NCBI RefSeq assembly: GCF_900188335.1
Contig: NZ_FZOY01000001.1
Coordinates: 62,001-126,000, forward strand
Length of the DNA: 64,000 bases
From: Tropicimonas sediminicola
GTDB lineage: Bacteria; Pseudomonadota; Alphaproteobacteria; Rhodobacterales; Rhodobacteraceae
Direction of reading: 5' to 3'
Made by a program: the position numbers and the translations under genes. Shown piece after piece: positions 15,784 to 23,986 of this stretch; the first letter of the stretch is position 1; each line of letters starts with the position of its first letter. The notes under the pieces are model-generated. The model was not told the origin of the DNA, made no database searches, and was given only the letters and a program-made list of their open reading frames with translations.

Positions 15784-16578
15784 ATGATGCGCGCCCTGCC
15801 GTTCCTGAACAGGAATCCACTGGTATCTGTCATCCGTCTGGACGGCCTGATCGTGGCTGGCCAGCGCGGATTGAACAATGCCGGCACCGGCGCGATGATC
15901 GAACGCGCTTTCACGCGCGGCAAGCCGAAGGCGGTGGCGCTGGTCATCAACTCGCCCGGCGGCTCGCCGAGCCAGTCCTCGCTGATCGCCGCCCGCATCC
16001 GGCGTCTTTCCGAGGAAAAGAACATCCCCGTCACGGCTTTCGTCGAGGACGCGGCGGCGTCGGGCGGTTACTGGCTGGCCTGCGCCGCGGATGACATCAT
16101 CGTCGACGAGAATTCCATTGTCGGCTCGATTGGGGTGATCTCGGCCTCTTTCGGACTGCAGGAATTCATCGCCCGTTTCGGTGTCGAGCGGCGGGTCCAT
16201 ACGGCCGGGGAAAGCAAGAGCTTCCTTGATCCTTTCCAGCCGGAAAAAGCCGAGGACGTGGCGCGGTTGAAGGACTTGCAGGAGCAGATCCACGGCAATT
16301 TCATCGCCCACGTCCAGACTCGGCGGGGCGACAAGCTCGACAAGGAAACACGTTTGTTCACCGGCGATGTCTGGGTCGGGCGCAAGGCTGTCGAGGTCGG
16401 TCTGGCGGACGAGGTGGGTCATCTGGTGCCGGTGATGAAACGACGCTACGGCGACAAGACGAAATTCGCGGTGCACGGGCCGCGGCGCAGCCTGCTTCGG
16501 CGCCTCGGCATTTCTGCCGGGGCCGAGGTTGTCGCCGGGCTGGAGGAGCGGGCGCTTTGGGCAAGGTACGGACTCTGA
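15784..16578 (+). CDS. S49-family (SppA-like) serine protease
   Basis: This is a short 264-residue SppA-type signal-peptide peptidase. The catalytic Ser93 lies in AAASGGYW and the Lys general base is Lys145 in AGESKSFLDPF. The oxyanion/GGS block INSPGGSPSQSS and the SIVGSIGVI block are typical. There is no clear N-terminal membrane anchor, so it may be cytoplasmic or peripherally bound. MM at 15784/15787 fits homologues; an upstream extension to 15724 is possible but unlikely. The next gene starts two bases after its stop, making an apparent operon with the zinc-ribbon peptide and the antiporter. Confidence 0.88.
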   Translation: MMRALPFLNRNPLVSVIRLDGLIVAGQRGLNNAGTGAMIERAFTRGKPKAVALVINSPGGSPSQSSLIAARIRRLSEEKNIPVTAFVEDAAASGGYWLACAADDIIVDENSIVGSIGVISASFGLQEFIARFGVERRVHTAGESKSFLDPFQPEKAEDVARLKDLQEQIHGNFIAHVQTRRGDKLDKETRLFTGDVWVGRKAVEVGLADEVGHLVPVMKRRYGDKTKFAVHGPRRSLLRRLGISAGAEVVAGLEERALWARYGL

Positions 16579-16579
16579 C

Positions 16580-16771
16580 GTGCTGGTAAAGGTCGTCACC
16601 TTTTTCCTGATCGGCATGGCCGTGATGGCGATGTTCGGCCGGCTGCGCTGGCCGGGCGGGGCACGACGGATCGGCCGGAAAGACCCGCGACCTGCAAAAC
16701 CTGCAAAATGCAAGGCATGCGGCGCCTTTATCATCGGCGATGGCCCATGCCCCTGCCAGAAGGATAAGTGA
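16580..16771 (+). CDS. Small membrane protein with C-terminal zinc ribbon
   Basis: This 63-residue protein starts at GTG 16580, two bases after the protease stop. An N-terminal hydrophobic helix (3-19, VKVVTFFLIGMAVMAMF) is followed by a basic linker and a cysteine motif CKAC (44-47) with CPC (57-59). This is consistent with a single zinc ribbon facing the cytoplasm. Its TGA directly abuts the ATG of the antiporter gene. No function is known to me. Confidence 0.8.
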   Translation: MLVKVVTFFLIGMAVMAMFGRLRWPGGARRIGRKDPRPAKPAKCKACGAFIIGDGPCPCQKDK

Positions 16772-17767
16772 ATGCTGATCGATGTTGCCCTGGCCGGGCT
16801 GGGGCTTGTGATCCTCCTTCTGGCGGGGGACGCACTGGTGAAAGGCGCGGTGAACCTCGCGCTGCGTATCGGCATTCCGGCCCTGCTCGTCTCGTTGACG
16901 ATCGTGGCCTTCGGCACCTCGGCACCGGAACTTCTTGTCTCGATCCAGGCCATCCTGATGGACGCGCCGGGCATCGCGCTTGGCAACGTCATCGGATCCA
17001 ACATCGCGAACGTTCTGATGGTGCTCGGCGTACCCGCGATCCTGACCGGGCTGCACACCTCAGGCTGCGACACCCGCAAGACCTATGTGATGATGATCGT
17101 CGCGACGGTCGTTTTCATCGGGCTCGCCTATACCGACCTGTTCAACTGGGTCGACGGGACAGTGCTGCTGTTCATGCTGGCCTTGATGCTGGGCGACGCC
17201 TTCCGCACCGCCTACCTGCATCGCCGCGAAGTGCGCAGTGCGGAGGCCGCGGCAAAGCTGGCGGCTGAGTCCTGCAGCCTGAACGGCGACGAGGAGGAGG
17301 TCGAAGGCGCCGATCCCTCGCTGCCGATGTGGAAGATCCTGGTCTTTCTCGGCCTCGGGCTGATCGGCTTGCCGCTCGGGGCGGATATCCTCGTCGACTC
17401 CGCGGTTCGCATCGCCGAGGCGCTGGATGTTCCCGAAACGGTGATCGGCCTGACGCTCGTGGCCATCGGGACCTCGCTCCCGGAACTGGCGACAACGGTC
17501 ATGGCCGCATTGCGCGGGCAGACCGAGATCGCCATGGGCAACGTCATCGGCTCGAACCTGTTCAACATGCTGGCGATCATCGGCATCGCGAGCTTCGTGG
17601 GGCCGATCCCGGTCGATCCGAACACCCTGCGCTTCGATGTCTGGGCGATGCTCGCCTCGTCGCTGCTCCTCGTCCCATTCGTCTTCATGAAGCGCGACAT
17701 CACCCGCGTCTGGGGCGGGCTGTTCACGGCGCTCTATGTTGGCTACCTTCTGGTGGTGATTGCCTGA
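16772..17767 (+). CDS. Calcium/sodium (cation/H+) antiporter, CaxA/YrbG type
   Basis: This 331-residue inner-membrane exchanger is built from two inverted five-helix halves. The alpha-repeats are TIVAFGTSAPELLVS with GNVIGSNIANVLMVLG, and TLVAIGTSLPELATT with GNVIGSNLFNMLAIIG; each holds the acidic ion-binding residue of the K+-dependent Na+/Ca2+ exchanger family. The central acidic loop (GDEEEVEGADPS) is cytoplasmic. The start codon follows the previous stop with no gap. It probably exports Ca2+. Confidence 0.92.
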   Translation: MLIDVALAGLGLVILLLAGDALVKGAVNLALRIGIPALLVSLTIVAFGTSAPELLVSIQAILMDAPGIALGNVIGSNIANVLMVLGVPAILTGLHTSGCDTRKTYVMMIVATVVFIGLAYTDLFNWVDGTVLLFMLALMLGDAFRTAYLHRREVRSAEAAAKLAAESCSLNGDEEEVEGADPSLPMWKILVFLGLGLIGLPLGADILVDSAVRIAEALDVPETVIGLTLVAIGTSLPELATTVMAALRGQTEIAMGNVIGSNLFNMLAIIGIASFVGPIPVDPNTLRFDVWAMLASSLLLVPFVFMKRDITRVWGGLFTALYVGYLLVVIA

Positions 17768-17786
17768 TACAGCCGAAGGGACGGGA

Positions 17787-18572
17787 ATGACCGAGAAACG
17801 TGCGTTGGTGACGGGCGGCGCGCGTCGGCTGGGCCGCTCCATGGCGCTGTACCTGGCCGACCGCGGGCATGACGTCGCCGTCCATTACAACGGCTCGGCC
17901 GAGGAGGCCGCAACGGTGGTGGAGGAGATCCGGCACCGTGGCCGCGCGGCAGTGGCCGTCCGGGCGGACCTGACGGACGAGGCGGCGATGCAGGCGCTTG
18001 TGCCAGCCGCGGCGGAGGCGCTCGGCGGGCCATTGAACCTGCTGGTGAACAACGCCTCGATCTTCGACTACGACACCATCGCGACCGCGACGCGTGAGAG
18101 CTGGGACCGTCACATCGAATCCAACCTCCGCGCGCCGGTCGTGCTGACCCAGCGGTTCGCCGAGCAGGCGCCAAGGGCGATCCTCGACCACAACCACGAG
18201 CCGCTGCCCCAATCGCTCGTCGTCAACATGATCGACCAGCGGGTGCGCAAGCTGACGCCGGCCTTCATGAGCTATACCATCGCCAAGATGGGCCTCTGGG
18301 CGTTTACGCGGACGTCGGCACAGGCGCTGGCACCCCACGTGCGGGTCAACGCGATCGGTCCCGGCCCGACGCTCATCGGCGAGCGGCAGACCGACGATCA
18401 CTTCGCCCGGCAGCGGCGCGCGACCATCCTGGAGCGTGGCGCCAACCCCGAGGACATCACCGCCGCGCTCGGATATCTGATCGATGCGCCGGGCGTCACG
18501 GGGCAGCTTCTCTGTGTCGACGGGGGGCAGCATCTGGGGTGGAAGACGCCGGATGTGCTTGGTCCGGAGTAG
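17787..18572 (+). CDS. SDR-family oxidoreductase, pteridine-reductase-like
   Basis: This 261-residue short-chain dehydrogenase has a cofactor motif reading TGGARRLGR (9-17), the TGxxxRxG variant typical of pteridine reductases (FolM/PTR1). Other SDRs usually have TGxxxGxG. The NNAS motif follows at 88-91 and the catalytic Tyr163-x3-Lys167 lies in SYTIAKMG. It likely reduces dihydropterins with NADPH. The start at 17787 follows a GGGAC-like site; it begins 19 bases after the antiporter stop. Confidence 0.85.
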   Translation: MTEKRALVTGGARRLGRSMALYLADRGHDVAVHYNGSAEEAATVVEEIRHRGRAAVAVRADLTDEAAMQALVPAAAEALGGPLNLLVNNASIFDYDTIATATRESWDRHIESNLRAPVVLTQRFAEQAPRAILDHNHEPLPQSLVVNMIDQRVRKLTPAFMSYTIAKMGLWAFTRTSAQALAPHVRVNAIGPGPTLIGERQTDDHFARQRRATILERGANPEDITAALGYLIDAPGVTGQLLCVDGGQHLGWKTPDVLGPE

Positions 18573-18878
18573 CAGTATTGCAGCGCCCTCACGTCACTTA
18601 TGCACGTTTGGCAAGCGCTTCACAAATCCGTTAGGAAACCTTTATAAAAATCAAGCAATTGGCCGAAGCCCCTTAAAATTTCATTCAAAAACAATGCCTT
18701 ATTTTTCCGCCCAAAAATTAGGCATATTAATCAATCGCTGAAAAAACAACGAGAATTTCCGGACGTCGAAGGGTTATCCAACGGGTTATCCACAGAAATC
18801 GTGGACATGTTTCCAGTTGCCCTTGCCGTCGCTACGTTGCAGCGGATCGAAGGAATCGAAAGTTAACGGGAGGTTAGA
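18573..18878 (+). promoter_or_regulatory. AT-rich intergenic region with tandem DnaA boxes upstream of uvrC
   Basis: This 306-base gap has an AT-rich core (about 18606-18760, with runs such as CCTTTATAAAAATC and CTTATTTTTCC) that stands out sharply from the GC-rich surroundings. At its right edge are TTATCCAAC (18774-18782) and the perfect DnaA box TTATCCACA (18786-18794), both preceded by GGG and 12 bases apart in the same orientation. GGGAGG at 18868-18873 is the uvrC ribosome binding site. The layout fits a DnaA-responsive promoter or a DNA-unwinding/replication-related site; no coding signal is seen. Confidence 0.55.
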
Positions 18879-20774
18879 GTGACACCGGCCGACAACCAGG
18901 AGGCGAATGGCGATCAGGCGCCGGCGGAAACGCTCACAGGCCACCGCCGTATCCACGCCTACCTGAAGACGCTGGAGAGCTCGCCCGGCGTCTACCGGAT
19001 GCTCGATGCCGAGAGCCGGGTTCTCTATGTCGGCAAGGCGCGCAACCTCAAGGCACGGGTCTCGAGCTATGCGCGCCCGACAGGGCACAGCCCGCGCATC
19101 GCCCGGATGATCTCGGAAACGGCCTCGATGATGTTCCTCACCACGAGGACCGAGGCCGAGGCGCTGCTGCTGGAGCAGAACCTCATCAAGCAGCTCAAGC
19201 CGCGCTACAACGTGCTGCTGCGGGACGACAAGTCTTTCCCGAACATCCTCGTGGCCAAGGACCACGCCTTTCCGCAGATCAAGAAGCACCGCGGCGCCAA
19301 GAAGGAGAAGGGCGCCTATTATGGCCCCTTCGCCAGCGCGGGCGCAGTGAACCGGACGCTGAACCAGTTGCAAAAGGTGTTTCTGCTGCGCAACTGCACC
19401 GATGCGACGCTGGAGAGCCGCACGCGGCCCTGCCTGCTCTACCAGATCAAGCGCTGCTGCGCGCCCTGCGTCGGCCATGTGACCGAAGAGGAATACGCGG
19501 CCCTGGTGCAGGACGCCGAGATGTTCCTGCAGGGCCGGTCGACCAATATCCAGGCGGAACTGGCCGAGCAGATGCAGGCCGCGTCCGACGCGATGGAGTT
19601 CGAGCGGGCGGCGGCCCTGCGCGACCGGATCCGGGCGCTGACCCAGGTGCAGTCGGCCCAGGGCATCAACCCGCGCGGCGTGGCGGAGGCCGATGTGATC
19701 GGGCTGCACATGGAGGGAGGGCAGGCCTGCGTGCAGGTGTTCTTCATCCGCGCCAACCAGAACTGGGGCAACCACGATTACTATCCCCGCACCGGCGGCA
19801 CGCAGTCGGTGGGCGAGGTCATGCGCTCCTTCCTCGGTCAGTTCTACGACGGCAAGGAGCCGCCGCGGCAGCTCATCCTGTCGCACGACATCGAGGACCG
19901 GGAATTGCTGGTCGAGATCCTGTCGGAGCGCGCCGGGCGCAAGGTGGAGATCCTCGTGCCGCAGCGGGGCGAGAAGGCGGAACTGGTGGTCGGCGCGGTG
20001 CGCAATGCGCGGGAGTCGCTGGCGCGGAAGATGTCGGAATCGGCGGCGCAGTCGCGGCTGCTGGCGGGCCTTGGCGAGGCGTTCGATCTCGGCGGACCGC
20101 CGGGCCGGATCGAGGTCTATGACAACTCCCACATCCAGGGCACCAACGCCGTCGGCGCGATGATCGTGGCCGGGGCGGAGGGCTTCGTGAAGAGCCAGTA
20201 CCGCAAGTTCAACATCCGTGGCGAGGACCTGACGCCGGGCGACGATTTCGGCATGATGAAGGAGGTCCTGATGCGGCGCTTCCAGCGTCTGCTGAAGGAG
20301 GACCCGGACCGCCAGTCCGAAGCTTGGCCGGACCTGCTGCTGATCGACGGCGGCGCGGGACAGGTGAGCGCGGTGGCCGAGATCATGGCCGAGCTTGGCG
20401 TGGAAGACGTGCCCTTCGTCGGCGTGGCCAAGGGCTTGGACCGCGATGCCGGCAAGGAGGAATTCCACCGCCCCGGACAGCGCCCCTTCGCGCTGCGCCA
20501 CAACGACCCCGTGCTCTATTTCATCCAGCGCTTGCGCGACGAGGCACACCGGTTCGCCATCGGGGCGCACCGCCAGAAGCGGGCGAAGGCCGTGGGGGCG
20601 ACGCCTCTGGAGGAGATCCCCGGTGTCGGCGCGACCCGCAAGCGTGCGTTGCTGGCGCATTTCGGCTCCGCCAAGGCCGTGAGCCGGGCCAACCTTGCGG
20701 ACCTCAAGGCCGTGGACGGCATCAGCGAAGGGCTGGCGGAGCGGATCTACGACCATTTCAACGAGGGCGGCTGA
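18879..20774 (+). CDS. uvrC: Excinuclease ABC subunit C
   Basis: This 631-residue nucleotide-excision-repair nuclease incises on both sides of a lesion in the UvrB-DNA complex. In order it has a GIY-YIG domain (about 32-110; [28 protein letters not shown]), a UVR helical hairpin for UvrB contact (about 220-255), the RNase-H-like C-terminal nuclease (VYDNSHIQG and [10 protein letters not shown] blocks) and a terminal helix-hairpin-helix pair ([18 protein letters not shown]). GTG at 18879 has GGGAGG six bases upstream. Its 5' region carries two DnaA boxes. Confidence 0.97.
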   Translation: MTPADNQEANGDQAPAETLTGHRRIHAYLKTLESSPGVYRMLDAESRVLYVGKARNLKARVSSYARPTGHSPRIARMISETASMMFLTTRTEAEALLLEQNLIKQLKPRYNVLLRDDKSFPNILVAKDHAFPQIKKHRGAKKEKGAYYGPFASAGAVNRTLNQLQKVFLLRNCTDATLESRTRPCLLYQIKRCCAPCVGHVTEEEYAALVQDAEMFLQGRSTNIQAELAEQMQAASDAMEFERAAALRDRIRALTQVQSAQGINPRGVAEADVIGLHMEGGQACVQVFFIRANQNWGNHDYYPRTGGTQSVGEVMRSFLGQFYDGKEPPRQLILSHDIEDRELLVEILSERAGRKVEILVPQRGEKAELVVGAVRNARESLARKMSESAAQSRLLAGLGEAFDLGGPPGRIEVYDNSHIQGTNAVGAMIVAGAEGFVKSQYRKFNIRGEDLTPGDDFGMMKEVLMRRFQRLLKEDPDRQSEAWPDLLLIDGGAGQVSAVAEIMAELGVEDVPFVGVAKGLDRDAGKEEFHRPGQRPFALRHNDPVLYFIQRLRDEAHRFAIGAHRQKRAKAVGATPLEEIPGVGATRKRALLAHFGSAKAVSRANLADLKAVDGISEGLAERIYDHFNEGG

Positions 20775-20888
20775 GACTCCCGGCGACCGGAGTGTCGCGC
20801 GAAGTTCACATGTGTTTCGTGATGCTTACACCTGCCTGTCACGGTTCGGCAGGAGGAACGGGGCGGTTCTAGCTCACGGAGATTTGCC

Positions 20889-22199
20889 ATGACCCGCCTG
20901 GCTTCCCTTGCCACCTTCCTCCTCGCCTCCGCATCGGCCGCGACGCTCGCCGCCGCCGAGCCGCAGGTCTTCACCGCGACCCTGCGCGCCCATGCGGAGC
21001 TGCCCGGCCCGTCCTTCCTCGTCGCGCCCGCCGATGCGCCCGAGATGTTCGACATGTCCGGCCGTTTCACCGATGGCGAACGCGTCGAAACGCTCTACGG
21101 TATCTTCGACGAGAAGACCGGCCTCTCGCGTCCCTTTCCCGGCCAGCCGCTGCAGGGCTTTTCGGGCATCCGCTCGCTGGGCGACGACCGCTTTCTCGTG
21201 CTCACCGACAATGGGTTCGGCTCCAAGGCGAACTCCGCCGACGTGCTGCTGATGTTCAACGTGATCGAGGTCGACTGGGAGACTGGCCGCGTGATGGTCG
21301 AGAAGACCACCTGGCTCTCCGATCCCGACCGGATCGTGCCCTTTCCGATCGTCAACGAGGCGACCGAGAGTCGTTTCCTGACCGGTGCTGATTTCGACAT
21401 CGAGTCGATCCAGCCTGTGGGAGACCATTTCTGGATCGGGGACGAGTTCGGCCCCTGGCTCTTCGAGGTCGACGCCGAGGGCCGCATCCTGCAGGTGCTG
21501 GCCACCGAGCCGGGCGGCGTGCTCCACCGTTCGCCCGACAACGCCTTTGTCGCCACCCCGAATGCCGGCGGTGCGGCGGCCGAGGAGATGGTCGCCATGC
21601 GATCCGGCGGCTACGAGGGCATGGCCCTGTCCGAGGACGGCAAGACGCTCTACCCGCTGCTCGAGAAACTCGTCTGGGACGCCGGGGCCGGCGCGCCCGA
21701 GACCGTCTCCGACAAGCCCGTGCTGCGGATGTTCGAGTTCGACACCGAGGCCGGCGCCTGGGGCGACACGATCCGCTATTACCCGCTCGAGGCCGCCAAT
21801 CACGCCATTGGCGACTTCAACATCATCGGCGGCACCCGCGCGCTGATCATCGAGCGCGATGGCGGGCAGGGCGGCGACTGGTCGGAGAAACCGGCCATGT
21901 TCAAGCGGATCTACCTGGTGGATCTCGACCGTGCCGACGAGAACGGCGTGCTGGAGAAGATCGCCTATATCGACCTGATGGACATCGCGGATCCCGACGG
22001 CGTCGCGCCGCGCGGCACCACGGACAGGGTGTTCACCTTCCCGTTCGTGACCATCGAGGACGTGGACCGCGTCGACGAGACGACCATCGTGGTCGCCAAC
22101 GACAACAACTTCCCTTTCTCGGTCGGCCGTGAAGAGGGGCGCGCCGACGACAACGAGTTCATCCTGCTCGACGTCGCCGACTTCCTCAACGCGGAGTGA
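20889..22199 (+). CDS. Secreted esterase-like/phytase-like beta-propeller protein
   Basis: This 436-residue exported protein has a signal peptide MTRLASLATFLLASASAATLAAAEP. It matches the 'esterase-like activity of phytase' family (PF13449): GFSGIRSLGDDRFLVLTDNGFGSKAN, FWIGDEFGPWLFEVD, GYEGMALSEDGKTLYPLLE and the C-terminal NDNNFPFSVGR. A periplasmic phosphoesterase role is plausible but unproven for most members. It sits between uvrC and pgsA, which are adjacent in many proteobacteria. A GC-rich hairpin follows. Confidence 0.85.
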   Translation: MTRLASLATFLLASASAATLAAAEPQVFTATLRAHAELPGPSFLVAPADAPEMFDMSGRFTDGERVETLYGIFDEKTGLSRPFPGQPLQGFSGIRSLGDDRFLVLTDNGFGSKANSADVLLMFNVIEVDWETGRVMVEKTTWLSDPDRIVPFPIVNEATESRFLTGADFDIESIQPVGDHFWIGDEFGPWLFEVDAEGRILQVLATEPGGVLHRSPDNAFVATPNAGGAAAEEMVAMRSGGYEGMALSEDGKTLYPLLEKLVWDAGAGAPETVSDKPVLRMFEFDTEAGAWGDTIRYYPLEAANHAIGDFNIIGGTRALIIERDGGQGGDWSEKPAMFKRIYLVDLDRADENGVLEKIAYIDLMDIADPDGVAPRGTTDRVFTFPFVTIEDVDRVDETTIVVANDNNFPFSVGREEGRADDNEFILLDVADFLNAE

Positions 22200-22209
22200 T
22201 CCCGCGGCG

Positions 22210-22242
22210 CCGCTTGCCGGTTCCCGGCCGGCAAGCGGTTGC
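22210..22242 (+). terminator. Hairpin after the phytase-like gene
   Basis: An 11-bp perfect stem (22210-22220 with 22228-22238) with a 7-base loop is followed only by TTGC, so termination without a T-run may be incomplete. Confidence 0.5.
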
Positions 22243-22285
22243 ATCGGCTCTTTCCAGTCTCCGCCCGGAGCGGTAGACCGGTGCC

Positions 22286-22945
22286 ATGACGTGGACCTTT
22301 CCGAATATCCTCACAGTCGCCCGGTTGGTGGCCGCACCCTTCGTGCTGCTGATCTTCGTGCTGCTGCCGCGTCCGCTGTCGGACTGGGTGGCGCTGCTGC
22401 TCTTCGTCGGCGCGTCGGTGACGGATTGGTTCGACGGCTATCTCGCCCGTGCCTGGAAACTGCAAACCAAGCTCGGCGCGATGCTCGACCCCATCGCCGA
22501 CAAGGCGATGGTGGTCATCGCCCTCGCTGCGCTGGTCGGCCTGATGGGGTTCTCCCCGCTGGTCGTGGTCCCGGTGGCGCTGATCCTGCTGCGCGAGGTC
22601 TTCGTTTCCGGATTGCGGGAATTCCTCGGTGACACCGCCGGCACGCTCAAGGTGACCAAACTCGCCAAGTGGAAGACCACGGTGCAGATGTTGGCAATCT
22701 CGGTGCTCCTGGCCTTTGGCGGGCTGGTGAGCGGGATCGAGGCGAACACGGCCGGCATGGATTCGCAGGTCGCAACGGCGATCCTCGACGGCGAGGCCGC
22801 GGATCACTTCGGCCTGCGCTGGAAGGCCGCCGCCGCCTCGGTCTGCTTCGTCACGGGGATCGTGCTGCTCTGGGCCGCGGCGGCGCTGACGGCCATCACC
22901 GGCTGGGACTATTTCAACAAGGCCCGGCCCTATCTGAAGGACTGA
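22286..22945 (+). CDS. pgsA: CDP-diacylglycerol--glycerol-3-phosphate 3-phosphatidyltransferase
   Basis: This 219-residue inner-membrane enzyme makes phosphatidylglycerophosphate, the first committed step to phosphatidylglycerol. The N-terminal PNILTVARLV and the CDP-alcohol phosphotransferase motif DWFDGYLARAWKLQTKLGAM continuing into LDPIADK (D-x2-DG-x2-AR-x8-G-x3-D-x3-D) are intact. There are about five membrane segments. A non-conserved stretch around residues 150-175 (GLVSGIEANTAGMDS region) looks inserted relative to short homologues. Its stop overlaps the moaD start (TGATG). Confidence 0.95.
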   Translation: MTWTFPNILTVARLVAAPFVLLIFVLLPRPLSDWVALLLFVGASVTDWFDGYLARAWKLQTKLGAMLDPIADKAMVVIALAALVGLMGFSPLVVVPVALILLREVFVSGLREFLGDTAGTLKVTKLAKWKTTVQMLAISVLLAFGGLVSGIEANTAGMDSQVATAILDGEAADHFGLRWKAAAASVCFVTGIVLLWAAAALTAITGWDYFNKARPYLKD

Positions 22946-23199
22946 TGCGCGTGATCGACGTTCTCTATTTTGCCTGGGTTCGCGAGCGGGTCGGCCTGCC
23001 GAAGGAGCGGGTCGAGACGGAGGCCGAAACGGTCGCACAGCTTGTCGAGGAACTGCGCGGCCGCGAGGAGCGGTATGCGCTGGCCTTTTCCGATCTCTCC
23101 GCGCTCCGCGTCGCCGTCGACCAGGAGCTGACCGATTTCGACGCCCCGCTTGCCGGTGCCCGCGAGGTTGCGTTCTTCCCGCCGATGACGGGGGGCTGA
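22945..23199 (+). CDS. moaD: Molybdopterin synthase small subunit
   Basis: This 84-residue ubiquitin-like sulfur carrier ends in the obligatory Gly-Gly (FFPPMTGG) that is thiocarboxylated before sulfur transfer to precursor Z. The start overlaps the pgsA stop by one base, and its own stop abuts the moaE ATG, so pgsA-moaD-moaE form a coupled unit. Confidence 0.93.
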   Translation: MRVIDVLYFAWVRERVGLPKERVETEAETVAQLVEELRGREERYALAFSDLSALRVAVDQELTDFDAPLAGAREVAFFPPMTGG

Positions 23200-23640
23200 A
23201 TGGAGATCCGGGTCCAGAGCGAAACCTTTCTGCCGGGCGAGGAGCTGGACGCCTTCACCGCGCGCGTCGACGGGGCAGGGGCCGTCGTGAGCTTCACGGG
23301 GATCGTCCGCGACGACAGCGGTGCACTGGCGGAGATGGTGATCGAGCATTACCCCGGCATGACCGAGCGGGCGTTGGAGAAGATCGCTGCCGAGGCCTGC
23401 GAGCGCTGGAGCCTCGCCGATGTGCTGGTGATTCACCGTTTCGGCCCGCTTGCGCCGAACGAGCAGATCATGATGGTCGCCACGGCTTCCCGCCACCGGA
23501 AGGACGCCTTCGATGCGGCCGAGTTCCTGATGGATTACCTCAAGTCCCGCGCGCCTTTCTGGAAGAAGGAGCGCAGCCGCAACGGCGAAAGCTGGGTCGC
23601 GGCGAAGGACAGCGACGAGGACGCGCTGACCCGCTGGTAG
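23200..23640 (+). CDS. moaE: Molybdopterin synthase catalytic subunit
   Basis: This 146-residue large subunit converts cyclic pyranopterin monophosphate to molybdopterin together with MoaD. Recognisable blocks are GAVVSFTGIVRDD, the LEHYPGM-like IEHYPGMTERALEKI, HRFGPLAPNEQIMMVATASRH, and the catalytic-lysine region KSRAPFWKKE followed by GESWVAAKDSD. It completes the molybdopterin synthase pair and converges on the coiled-coil gene 16 bases downstream. Confidence 0.96.
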   Translation: MEIRVQSETFLPGEELDAFTARVDGAGAVVSFTGIVRDDSGALAEMVIEHYPGMTERALEKIAAEACERWSLADVLVIHRFGPLAPNEQIMMVATASRHRKDAFDAAEFLMDYLKSRAPFWKKERSRNGESWVAAKDSDEDALTRW

Positions 23641-23656
23641 CTCCTGGTGCGGCGGC

Positions 23657-23986
23657 TCAGGCCGCGCCGCCGAGCCGGTCCACCTCGGAACGCAGCTCCT
23701 CGGCCTCGCGCCGGGCGTCCCGAAGCCCTTCCATCGCCGCCTGCAGTTCCGCCTCGGTCTGGGTCAGCTGGTTGGACAGCTCCGCCTCGCGCTGCTGCAG
23801 ATAGGTGATCGCCTGGTCGCGGGTCTCCTCCGCGTCGTGGAGCTCCTGCGCCATGCGGTCCAGCTCGCCCATCTCGGACTGGGTCACCCGGGTCACCCGA
23901 TGGATCAGCCAGGAGGCGAACCAGCCGAGCAGGAACGCGACGAACAGGACCGCGGCGGTGGCGATGATGAATTCGGAACGGTTCAC
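23657..23986 (-). CDS. Single-span membrane protein with long coiled coil
   Basis: This 109-residue product has one N-terminal membrane helix (about 6-28, with Trp at the interface) followed by a long heptad-rich, highly charged helix from about 36 to 105. It begins four bases inside the end of the OmpA-type gene (ATGA overlap) and is therefore translationally coupled to it. It is likely anchored in the inner membrane. No family function is known to me; the context suggests a structural partner of the OmpA-like protein. Confidence 0.75.
   Translation of the reverse strand: MNRSEFIIATAAVLFVAFLLGWFASWLIHRVTRVTQSEMGELDRMAQELHDAEETRDQAITYLQQREAELSNQLTQTEAELQAAMEGLRDARREAEELRSEVDRLGGAA

Noticed and set aside
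18573-18878. A firm call of the chromosomal replication origin
   Set aside because: Only two DnaA boxes are visible and the usual alphaproteobacterial origin neighbours (hemE, parAB) are absent; kept as a hypothesis only.
18786-20756. A 656-codon open frame opposite uvrC
   Set aside because: Antisense of an unmistakable uvrC; its composition is typical of a GC-codon shadow.
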